Below are positions 1 through 6,680 of a stretch of DNA of 64,000 nt, in pieces (within the stretch, counting starts at the first letter, position 1; the number at the start of each line of letters is the position of its first letter). The stretch is from Puteibacter caeruleilacunae (GTDB lineage: Bacteria; Bacteroidota; Bacteroidia; Bacteroidales; Prolixibacteraceae). The stretch covers positions 1 through 64,000 of the forward strand of contig SJCO01000023.1 of NCBI GenBank assembly GCA_005217565.1, given 5' to 3'. Under the pieces are notes generated by a model. That model did not search any database, was not told the origin of the DNA, and was given only the letters and a program-made list of their open reading frames with translations. The translations under genes and the position numbers were made by a program.

Positions 1-111
1 AAAAACCAACTAGGGCATGCCGATATTGCCACCACCATGATGTATTTGCACATTGCACGGTCGAACCCTGTGGCGGGTTTTGCCCCCATGGAAAAGCTTT
101 ATAAAAAATGA
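1..111 (+). pseudogene. C-terminal end of a tyrosine recombinase (5' part outside window)
   Basis: Frame 1 reads from the window edge to the TGA at 109-111 and gives 36 residues. They contain the LGHADIATTMMYLHI block typical of the end of the tyrosine-recombinase catalytic domain: the box with the conserved His, then the Tyr nucleophile. The tail ends in SPLD-like AGFAPMEKLYKK, as in recombinases that precede IS91-type transposases. The fragment could be the end of an intact gene, since the window cuts it. GC content of the first 240 bases is clearly higher than in the following genes, which suggests a separate acquisition. Confidence 0.6.
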
Positions 112-260
112 TCGGGGATGAAGCCGCAACACTGGGAAAAATTGTGCGACAGTTTTTACCCGATTTGCCACCCCCGAAAAAACACTGCAACGCCAACGCA
201 AAAACCGATTGAAAACACTATACCAAAATCCGCACAAAATCAAGTGGTTTAATCCAAAGT
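108..260 (+). pseudogene. Frameshifted remnant overlapping the recombinase stop, possibly IS91-type transposase N-terminus
   Basis: An ATG at 108-110 overlaps the recombinase TGA (ATGA coupling) and starts a 34-codon frame beginning MIGDEAATLGKIVRQFLPDL and ending at 210-212. After about codon 22 the sequence makes better protein-like sense in the next frame, through KTLQRQRKNRLKTLYQ to a stop near 260, so a frameshift is likely. Translational coupling of a tyrosine recombinase to a transposase is known for IS91-like elements, but the similarity here is only suggestive. The identification is tentative. Confidence 0.3.
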
Positions 261-278
261 CCGGTTAGTTCAACACAC

Positions 279-319
279 CCTCCAATGCAAAGCGTATGCG
301 AGCAACGCTTTATTGGAGG
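279..319. repeat. Bulged 14-bp hairpin (attC-like or transposon-end-like)
   Basis: The left arm CCTCCAAT (279-286) and AAAGCG (289-294) pairs with CGCTTT (306-311) and ATTGGAGG (312-319). An unpaired GC at 287-288 lies on one side only and the loop has 11 nt. A GTTCAAC motif starts at 268 and TTGTTAACAAC lies at 324-334. An imperfect palindrome with a one-sided bulge beside recombinase genes resembles integron attC sites and also IS91 ends. It lies just past the last cargo gene. Confidence 0.5.
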
Positions 320-340
320 CTAATTGTTAACAACTGGGTT

Positions 341-1693
341 TTATTCTTTCCTTAGTGTCGAATCATTTGTTTCTAATAATTCCTTTTCTTTTTCTATCCA
401 ATCTTGAATTGTATCTCTAGTCGAATCTTGAGTGATTTGTTCTGAAAATTCACAAGTATCATTGGCTAATGAATCTCTGTTGATGAAAAGCTCTTTATTT
501 ATATTTTTAGAACAGATTAAGGGTTTCAATAAAACATCAAAATGAATTTTTAAATAGGCAATTAACAAAAGCACTACAATAATAATTGTCAGTCCTTTGA
601 CGAGCTTTAGCTTTCTTTTTTGTCTAGGTATAATGGTTTTGCTTTTTTCATCAAGTTCATTCCAAATTGTAATTAAATTATTATCTCCAGTTATTTTACT
701 CTTAAATGATATTATATCCTTATCAATTGCAAGGATTGCATCCTTCACACTTTTCAGAACCACAAACCATATTAGAATAAAGAAAATAATACCTAATAGA
801 AGCAAAAAGGAATCTTTTACGATATTGCTTCCAGTAAAATCTAAAAAGCGAATTAAAAAAATATAAGCTATTGGAATTCCAAAAATATATGAAGAAAATT
901 TTATAACAGTTGAGTGGATTCTGTCTGTTAAATCATGAAAATATTCTATTGAAGCAGTTTTTACTTTTTCAAATGAAAAACCTGAAAGATATAATGAAAA
1001 ACTTTTTTTATAATTATCAATCAAAAGATTCCAGTTGTCAATTAAGCTTGAATATGTACATCCTTTTTGATTGAGAATAGTTATTAACTCATTAACGAAA
1101 ATCTGTTTTCTTTCATTTGAATCACTTGGCTGATTAAAATGTTCCGTTAATTCAATAATTGACCATTTAAAATCAGATAAGTCTTTAGATAAAACGGAAT
1201 CGTTGTAATCGATTTTTATTTCTACACCCTGTTCTGATTTGTAAAAGAAAAGTTCCAATTCTCCATTTGTTTGCTTGCTGTAGTCGGAAATATTTTTCAG
1301 AAAATCTATAAGCAGTATGTTAGTAGTATAATTTTCAAGAAATGAAGATTCCGAATTATCTGAACAATAATCATTCTCGTTAATATAGAATGCCGAATCC
1401 TTAAGCTCATGTTTATTGGATTGAATAAATGCAACTATTGTTTCATAGAATGCAATGTTTTCTTTTAAGTCAATTGAAATTACAATTACACTGTTTAATT
1501 CAATGTTAGTTAAATCAACATCGTTATTCGTTTCTTTATAATAATAGTCTCGCAGATGATGCTTTAATTTCCGAAGAAGCTCAGCATCTTCTGGAGTTTT
1601 AGGCACATAAATACCTTTGAACCCAAAGGGTTCAATTGAAACATCCTTTAGAAGTTTCCTTATCTTTATTATGTGCTTTAAAATCTGACTCAT
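341..1693 (-). CDS. Unknown membrane protein, second gene of the NdpA-like pair
   Basis: I do not recognise a family. The 450-residue protein has a soluble N-terminal part of about 260 residues, hydrophobic segments near residues 266-286, 291-313 and 365-384, and a polar, acidic C-terminal tail. There is no signal peptide, so the N-terminal part is probably cytoplasmic. It begins 3 bases after the stop of the nucleoid-associated-protein gene, so the two are almost surely co-transcribed and may work together. Its AT-rich composition differs from the 1-240 segment. Position next to recombinase and relaxase remains suggests cargo such as defence or toxin/immunity; this is inference from context only. 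Confidence 0.75.
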   Translation of the reverse strand: MSQILKHIIKIRKLLKDVSIEPFGFKGIYVPKTPEDAELLRKLKHHLRDYYYKETNNDVDLTNIELNSVIVISIDLKENIAFYETIVAFIQSNKHELKDSAFYINENDYCSDNSESSFLENYTTNILLIDFLKNISDYSKQTNGELELFFYKSEQGVEIKIDYNDSVLSKDLSDFKWSIIELTEHFNQPSDSNERKQIFVNELITILNQKGCTYSSLIDNWNLLIDNYKKSFSLYLSGFSFEKVKTASIEYFHDLTDRIHSTVIKFSSYIFGIPIAYIFLIRFLDFTGSNIVKDSFLLLLGIIFFILIWFVVLKSVKDAILAIDKDIISFKSKITGDNNLITIWNELDEKSKTIIPRQKRKLKLVKGLTIIIVVLLLIAYLKIHFDVLLKPLICSKNINKELFINRDSLANDTCEFSEQITQDSTRDTIQDWIEKEKELLETNDSTLRKE

Positions 1694-1696
1694 TAA

Positions 1697-2686
1697 CTAC
1701 TTCACTCCAAATTCATCATCTAATATTTCTGTAGGAACATCTTTAATTACAATATTGTTTCCTTCTCTAATTATTTTATTGTCTCTTTTTAACTTTTTCT
1801 CAAACTCTAATTTATATCCTTGTTCTGCAACTACAGCGCGATGAAAATTGAAATCTGATTTCTTTGCTACTCGAAAACTACCACTTACTTCAAAGGATTC
1901 GTCTTCCTGAACAAACTCTACAAATTTTGTAGGATTCTCTGTATTTACAAACGCTGAAATTGCATCTAAATGTACATCTTTTTCGGCTTTTCTTCGCTCC
2001 TCAATATAGTTCGTTATGTCTCTAGTTACACTTTCTTTCTTATTTTCATCATACTCATTAACTCGCATATACTTATTCAATGCTTTTTTCAAGTTATTCC
2101 CATTAACCTTTGATGAAGTTAAGTCCGTACTACCTATAAATTTTTGAAAATAATTGGAAACATCTCTCGTCCCTTTAATAAATGCCAAATAAGTTTCATC
2201 TGTTCCAAGTTTCCATTTTGTAATATTTAATCTATTTGCTCGCGCCAATTTATCAATCGCTAGAGCCTCTAATTGTTTTATATTTAGGTTATCGTCATCG
2301 ATAGCAAACTGCAAAGACTTGTCAAGCATAATTGTCACAAGATAATCAACTTGTTTTTCCTCATAATGAGAAAATAGAACATATCCACCAGTAGCTTTTG
2401 GTACCTGAATATTAACTTTTAAAGTATCCATCGCTTTTATAGTAAACTCTAAGAAGTTTTTATCTGAGTAATACTCATCTACCCATTTTTGAAATGGGTA
2501 ATTCTCTTTATCTTCTTCAAATCTACCATATGTTGGATTTTTTGATGTAAAGCTTTTTATCAGCCTATCCATAAATTCATTGATAGTTTTGTTACTATTA
2601 TCCAATAAATGGTCGGAACAATTTAATTCGGCAGGATTATTATCTTCCCGTTTAATTTGGTGTAAAACAATTTTCTTTAACTTCAT
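1697..2686 (-). CDS. Nucleoid-associated protein, YejK/NdpA family
   Basis: The 329-residue protein matches the 37-kDa nucleoid-associated family (E. coli YejK) along its length. Visible landmarks are KKIVLHQI at the start, GGYVLFSHYE near residue 100, a VDYLVTIML strand, FIKGTRDVSNYFQKFIG near residues 168-184, and a C-terminal KGYELE-like segment (GYKLEFEKKL). Length is close to that of YejK. Family members bind DNA or associate with the nucleoid, with no firm enzymatic role. The gene starts about 100 bp after the recombinase stop and precedes the membrane-protein gene by 3 bases. Bacteroidota copies in mobile regions are plausible accessory functions; any defence role here is inference. 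Confidence 0.85.
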   Translation of the reverse strand: MKLKKIVLHQIKREDNNPAELNCSDHLLDNSNKTINEFMDRLIKSFTSKNPTYGRFEEDKENYPFQKWVDEYYSDKNFLEFTIKAMDTLKVNIQVPKATGGYVLFSHYEEKQVDYLVTIMLDKSLQFAIDDDNLNIKQLEALAIDKLARANRLNITKWKLGTDETYLAFIKGTRDVSNYFQKFIGSTDLTSSKVNGNNLKKALNKYMRVNEYDENKKESVTRDITNYIEERRKAEKDVHLDAISAFVNTENPTKFVEFVQEDESFEVSGSFRVAKKSDFNFHRAVVAEQGYKLEFEKKLKRDNKIIREGNNIVIKDVPTEILDDEFGVK

Positions 2687-2782
2687 CTGTTTGAGATTTT
2701 GCTGATTATTATGTAGTAGCTGTTTTTAACCTTGTTGTTAACGTATATGTTAGTAATAGTGCAATTAACATTCTATTATATA
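2687..2782. other. Recombinase/cargo junction with candidate recombination motif
   Basis: The 96-bp gap between the recombinase stop and the cargo gene reads, in gene direction, GTTAATTGCAC, then CATATACGTTAACAACAAGG. The GTTAACAAC core recurs (as TTGTTAACAAC, 324-334) beyond the last cargo gene. Shared motifs at both ends of the two-gene cargo would fit cassette-like insertion sites, but the match is short and AT-rich. Confidence 0.3.
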
Positions 2783-3751
2783 TTACAATTGTAAGTTGCT
2801 GTTATTCTTTTGTTTCTGATTCAAGATTTCGTCAAGCGAACTATTTATTTTTGCAAGAGATTTATTACTTATATGCGTATAAATCTCAGTCGTTTTAGTC
2901 GATTCATGTCCTAAAAGGCTCTGAATGTAACGAATATCTACTCCATGTTCAAGTAAATGGGTGGCAAAGGAATGGCATAACATATGAGGCGTTACTCGTT
3001 TAGCAATATCCGTATTTTTTACAGCCTTTTGAAGTACCCTACTTATACTGGTCGCGCTGTATTGGGCTCTGTCTTGTCCCTCAAATAGCCAGTAATTGGG
3101 TTTATACCTTTGGATGTATACTTTTAGTAACTTGGCATTCGCTTCAGACAATATGCTGATACGATCTTTTTTTCCCTTTGCACCTCTTATCAACACTGTT
3201 TTTCGTTCAAAATCAATATCATGTTTTCTCAGGTTTATAAGTTCGCTTCTTCTTAATCCTGATGAATAAATAGTTGACAGAATTGCTTTGTGCTTATAGT
3301 TATCAATAGCACGAAGTATAGCCAAAACTTCGCTTTCGTTTAAAACCTTTGGGAGTACTTTTTCGCTGTGTGGTCTTTCAATGTTGTAGTACTCCTTATC
3401 CCTGCCTAAAACTTTGTCGTAATAGAATTTAATGGCATTGATTCGTTGATTCTGCTGCGATGGCGAAATTTTATTCTTCCGTATTAATACCAATATGTAG
3501 GCATCAATTTGGTCTTTTTCGATCTCATTTATATCGCTATTAGCAAAATAGCCAAGGAACTGTTCGAAAAATAGTTGCAACTTAAAACTGTTCTGTTCGA
3601 TATACCAACACCTTCCGGAAGCACTCCAAACAGCTGTAGTTACCTCTTTTAGCCTGTTTATGATCTGTTGGTTATAAGCAAACCTAATACCTATCACAGG
3701 AAGTGTTTTATGGTATTCGTTTGAAAGTAATATTTGAGGCTTGATAGTCAC
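2783..3751 (-). CDS. Tyrosine recombinase/integrase with altered catalytic arginine
   Basis: The 322-residue protein has an N-terminal segment with a WSASGRCWYI block (residues about 41-50), a SAM-like core-binding domain (about 75-125), and a C-terminal catalytic domain. Catalytic landmarks are Arg I in SSGLRRSEL, Lys in GAKGKKDR, the third box in TPHMLCHSFATH, the LLGHES box and the Tyr in TTEIYTHI. The third box normally reads HxLRHSFATH; here Arg II is Cys (codon TGC, one C-to-T change from CGC). As this Arg contacts the scissile phosphate, the enzyme is probably inactive or impaired. The rest of the reading frame is intact, pointing to a recent change. It resembles XerC/D and integron-type integrases and heads the two-gene cargo downstream. 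Confidence 0.9.
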   Translation of the reverse strand: MTIKPQILLSNEYHKTLPVIGIRFAYNQQIINRLKEVTTAVWSASGRCWYIEQNSFKLQLFFEQFLGYFANSDINEIEKDQIDAYILVLIRKNKISPSQQNQRINAIKFYYDKVLGRDKEYYNIERPHSEKVLPKVLNESEVLAILRAIDNYKHKAILSTIYSSGLRRSELINLRKHDIDFERKTVLIRGAKGKKDRISILSEANAKLLKVYIQRYKPNYWLFEGQDRAQYSATSISRVLQKAVKNTDIAKRVTPHMLCHSFATHLLEHGVDIRYIQSLLGHESTKTTEIYTHISNKSLAKINSSLDEILNQKQKNNSNLQL

Positions 3752-3980
3752 ATCAGTAAAGTTTTCTGAAATTTAAGAATATTCTACAATTTAACAATAA
3801 GTTTTATAAAAAAATCTTTCGGACGATCTTTCTATCAAAAGGAGTTGAGCTCATGAATAGTTTTAAACTGCGCCTGCATTTCATGGCTAATCAGACAAAA
3901 GGCCTTATTTACGCACAAATCAATTACAGACCATCCGTCTTGTCATCAATTAAAGTTCATGAGGAAAGTAGAGGATAAGC

Positions 3981-4115
3981 AAACCCGTGGACCATATTTC
4001 ACTGGATTTCTCAGTTCAGGATAAAGCAAAGCTTAGTAATGAATTTCTTTTAAAAATTGCGGATGATTACCTAAACAAAATGGGAATCATGGTTAAAACG
4101 GTCACTCCCTTTTAA
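3981..4115 (+). pseudogene. Relaxase/mobilisation nuclease fragment
   Basis: Frame 3981-4115 gives KPVDHISLDFSVQDKAKLSNEFLLKIADDYLNKMGI and then stops at TAA. This resembles the relaxase-family segment in which an HISLxFxPxD strand is followed by L(S/T)(D/N)E...IAxxYMxxMGI. A stop lies just upstream in frame, and no full-length gene surrounds it. The remaining bases of 3752-4150 hold no gene I can support. It marks a formerly mobilisable element beside the integrase. Confidence 0.5.
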
Positions 4116-4150
4116 CCACACCCTCTCAAATGGATTAAACTACACTTACA

Positions 4151-4915
4151 TTAACAGCTTAAAGATTCTTTTACAGCTTTTCGATAACTACGTCCTATTG
4201 TTAAAGTCACCTCATCAACCACCACTTCATCGGATGAAATATTCTTAATTCTATCGCTATTTATTATAAATGAGCGATGAATTCGAATGAAAGTATCAGG
4301 TAATCTCTCGGCCAACTTGCTTATCTTCTCCTTACTCGTAATTTCATCTTTTTCTGTAACAACCTTAATATAATCAGACAAGCTTTCGATGTACACAATA
4401 TTCTCATAGGGTATTTTTGCCTTTTTCCTGTTAGATATTATCTCCAGAAACGATTTCTTCATTTTCTGGTTCTCTTCTGAAAGCTGTTGAATCAGTTGTC
4501 GGTTTTCGGTGATTTGATGCATCATTAAAATAAAAGATCCAACAAACACAAGAAAATACAATGTTACAGCCAATAGAACAATCTTAGAAGCATTAGGACT
4601 TAAACTCAGATAGCTTAGATTGACCATGTAAACATATGAAAAGACTAGAATAATCGTCTCGAGATAAACAGATACTATAGCTGTATAAAAAGAATACAAG
4701 GCAAATCTTCCATACCTTTTGGTGAGGTAAAATTTTGGCACCAATACATAGTTAAAGAAATAAGAGGTCCCTAACACAATTGGAAGAAGCATGCTAACAA
4801 AGAAAAATGCAGCTTTACCATTACCCCATGAAGAACCAAATGCCAAGGTTAAAACAAGCACTACAAAAATCCAGTATGCGATATGGTAGTAAGGATTTTT
4901 CGATTTTAAGTTCAT
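4151..4915 (-). CDS. Membrane-bound LytTR-family transcription regulator
   Basis: The 254-residue protein has four predicted membrane helices (roughly residues 9-27, 35-57, 70-98 and 112-132), a short linker with coiled-coil character (ENRQLIQQLSEENQKMKK), and a C-terminal LytTR DNA-binding domain (about 155-252, with IVYIESLSDYIKVVT and FIRIHRSFIIN). There is no receiver or kinase domain, so the membrane part probably senses a signal and the LytTR domain acts directly on DNA. It is transcribed divergently from the ExbB-like gene; the 163-bp gap contains the conserved control region also found at 9.55 kb, a natural candidate target. LytTR proteins bind direct repeats about two helical turns apart. 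Confidence 0.85.
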   Translation of the reverse strand: MNLKSKNPYYHIAYWIFVVLVLTLAFGSSWGNGKAAFFFVSMLLPIVLGTSYFFNYVLVPKFYLTKRYGRFALYSFYTAIVSVYLETIILVFSYVYMVNLSYLSLSPNASKIVLLAVTLYFLVFVGSFILMMHQITENRQLIQQLSEENQKMKKSFLEIISNRKKAKIPYENIVYIESLSDYIKVVTEKDEITSKEKISKLAERLPDTFIRIHRSFIINSDRIKNISSDEVVVDEVTLTIGRSYRKAVKESLSC

Positions 4916-4971
4916 CTGATTACAAGATTTTTATGTTTTTTCTGGCTAATTTCATCAAATATATCAAATTT

Positions 4972-5090
4972 ACAAGCTAGAGTCGACAAACAACACGTTA
5001 AGAACCGGATTCGACCTTGATAGATTTCGCTAACTCATCTAATTTGGTAGAAGTATTAATTACAAAAAAAATGTTGTTATGAAAGAGTTG
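4972..5090 (+). promoter_or_regulatory. Duplicated control region, copy A (ExbB-like gene promoter and leader)
   Basis: About 118 bases ending in the first codons of the gene at 5079 recur at 9547-9665 with roughly four in five bases identical and one indel. The most conserved block includes GTCGACAAACAACAC and TTCGACCTTGATAGAT; the two CGAC elements are 28 bp apart in both copies. Conservation strongest upstream of the gene points to a regulator site, most simply for the divergent LytTR protein. TAATTTGG near 5040 is a weak -7-like box. Confidence 0.55.
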
Positions 5091-5477
5091 TTTTTCATGG
5101 GAGGTCCCCAGTTTATGTCTATTCTAACTATTCTATTAATTATCACGACTGCCTGGATTATTTATCATTTTGTTGTTGGATATAAATCCGATCAACCAAA
5201 TCCGGAAAAACTATTACGCAAGATTGGATATGGTAAATCAATAGGATTATTTGCCTTAATAACTGGATTTTTAGGTCAGATGATTGGATTTGTTGCTATG
5301 TTTTCGGCAATTGAACAAATAATTTCAAATGGAAGTGAAGCTAAGCCAGAATTGATATTTGGAGCGATAAAAGTTACAATGATCTGTCCCATTTTTGGCA
5401 TACTGATTTATCTTTTCACCATATCATTATGGTTCATTGCCAGCATGATTATTGAAAAGAAATTCAAGATGAAGTAG
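5079..5477 (+). CDS. Small MotA/TolQ/ExbB-like inner-membrane protein
   Basis: The 132-residue protein has three membrane helices (about residues 14-34, 51-78 and 96-122) and a Gly-rich middle helix (GLFALITGFLGQMIGFVAMFSAIE) like the third helix of MotA/TolQ/ExbB channel proteins. It is far shorter than a full ExbB and has no ExbD partner nearby. Such short members are common in Bacteroidota and their role is unknown. The start ATG follows the duplicated control region. It is divergent from the LytTR gene, which may regulate it, and convergent with the DUF4249 gene. Confidence 0.7.
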   Translation: MKELFFMGGPQFMSILTILLIITTAWIIYHFVVGYKSDQPNPEKLLRKIGYGKSIGLFALITGFLGQMIGFVAMFSAIEQIISNGSEAKPELIFGAIKVTMICPIFGILIYLFTISLWFIASMIIEKKFKMK

Positions 5478-5517
5478 CATCAATTTGGGCATGCACACTA
5501 TCTCTTAAAATATTAGA

Positions 5518-5550
5518 AGAAAAGAGGCATGATTATTCTGCCTCTTTTCT
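5518..5550. terminator. Bidirectional terminator between ExbB-like and DUF4249 genes
   Basis: AGAAAAGAGGCA (5518-5529) pairs with TGCCTCTTTTCT (5539-5550), a 12-bp perfect stem with T/A-rich flanks, placed between two convergent genes. Confidence 0.85.
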
Positions 5551-5554
5551 GTAT

Positions 5555-6661
5555 TTAATGATCTAATATATGCACCATTTGTCTGTTGTATCCTGCAAAT
5601 ATCCCTGTTCCATTCTCTATATTAGAGTAAACCTCTACTGGATCGGAATAAGGATTTATACGCTGACTAACTTGCAACATATAGGTTTTGTAGTATTGTA
5701 GATAATTTGAATCACCCCGAGTAACCTCTACCGAATATTCACAATTTCTGTCATTATCATTAGCTATTGCAGACTTCAGATTGATGTCTGAGTAAAGAAT
5801 AGCCGCTTTCGCAATATTATTTCCTTCTCCAATTACACGATAGGTATCAAATGAGACATTCCCAAGCCAATTGTCATCAGCAAAAATTTGATTATAATCA
5901 AGATCTTGAGTATCTGGTACAATTAACACTTCTTCTGTAACTTCTTCTTTTATCATATTAAAGAACTCATAGTACACTTTCTGATCTTTAATTGATTCCA
6001 GACACTCAGTAAAAACATAATCACAATCCTCCCAGCGATCAACCAAACGAATCAATTCACCATAGGCCTTTTGTGGTAATCCTCTCTGTTTCAATTTTTC
6101 CAAAGCCGAAGAAGTAAACATATAACGACTCTTTCTATCCCCCTTATAATAACGAGTGGCTCGAAAGACAAATCGTGCTTGTTCAACCTTTTTCTCAAAA
6201 TTTATCGTTAGTGGAAATACATCATAATCAAGCAACTCGCTAGGATTCATATACGTAATCCAATTCACATCCACATTATTAACAGATGCTTTTACCAACG
6301 CCGGGATTATAGCCTCGGCTGTAATTTCCTTATGATTCGGTATGTTTATTTTAAGTTTATACACCTCTTCAGGTTTTGGTTTAGTATCACTAGTATAAAT
6401 CCCCTCACCTTGATAAGTTAGCTTGATTTCCTCCCCCTTCTCAGAATATATCACAACTTTAGCATGTTCAACAAAAGCATCTACTGTTTCAACTATGCGT
6501 CTCGTTCTGGAGAGACAAAGCGACCAATTCTCTTCTGGATTAAATAGACATTTCACTACAACCTGTTCTTGAGTTTTCTTCATTTCAAACTCCATCTCTT
6601 CAACGCATGAACTGATAAATAATACCACAACGAAGCTTGATATTGCTAATAAATATCTCAT
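5555..6661 (-). CDS. DUF4249 outer-membrane-associated lipoprotein
   Basis: The 368-residue protein has a lipoprotein signal (ISSFVVVLFISSC, acylated Cys near 19), followed by the DUF4249 arrangement: an early EQVVVKCLFNPEENWSLCLSRTRR strand region, a Gly-rich ...EKGEEIKLTYQGEGIYTS segment like a carboxypeptidase-regulatory-type fold, and a long C-terminal part. DUF4249 proteins are normally encoded next to a TonB-dependent receptor and are thought to be its surface partner, analogous to SusD. The receptor gene ends 19 bp upstream, so the two form an operon. Substrate cannot be read from sequence. Confidence 0.85.
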   Translation of the reverse strand: MRYLLAISSFVVVLFISSCVEEMEFEMKKTQEQVVVKCLFNPEENWSLCLSRTRRIVETVDAFVEHAKVVIYSEKGEEIKLTYQGEGIYTSDTKPKPEEVYKLKINIPNHKEITAEAIIPALVKASVNNVDVNWITYMNPSELLDYDVFPLTINFEKKVEQARFVFRATRYYKGDRKSRYMFTSSALEKLKQRGLPQKAYGELIRLVDRWEDCDYVFTECLESIKDQKVYYEFFNMIKEEVTEEVLIVPDTQDLDYNQIFADDNWLGNVSFDTYRVIGEGNNIAKAAILYSDINLKSAIANDNDRNCEYSVEVTRGDSNYLQYYKTYMLQVSQRINPYSDPVEVYSNIENGTGIFAGYNRQMVHILDH

Positions 6662-6680
6662 TTCAATATACTTAAACAGA

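Noticed and set aside
10-243. Minus-strand open reading frame at the left edge
   Set aside because: It is the shadow of the recombinase tail on the plus strand, which has recognisable family residues.
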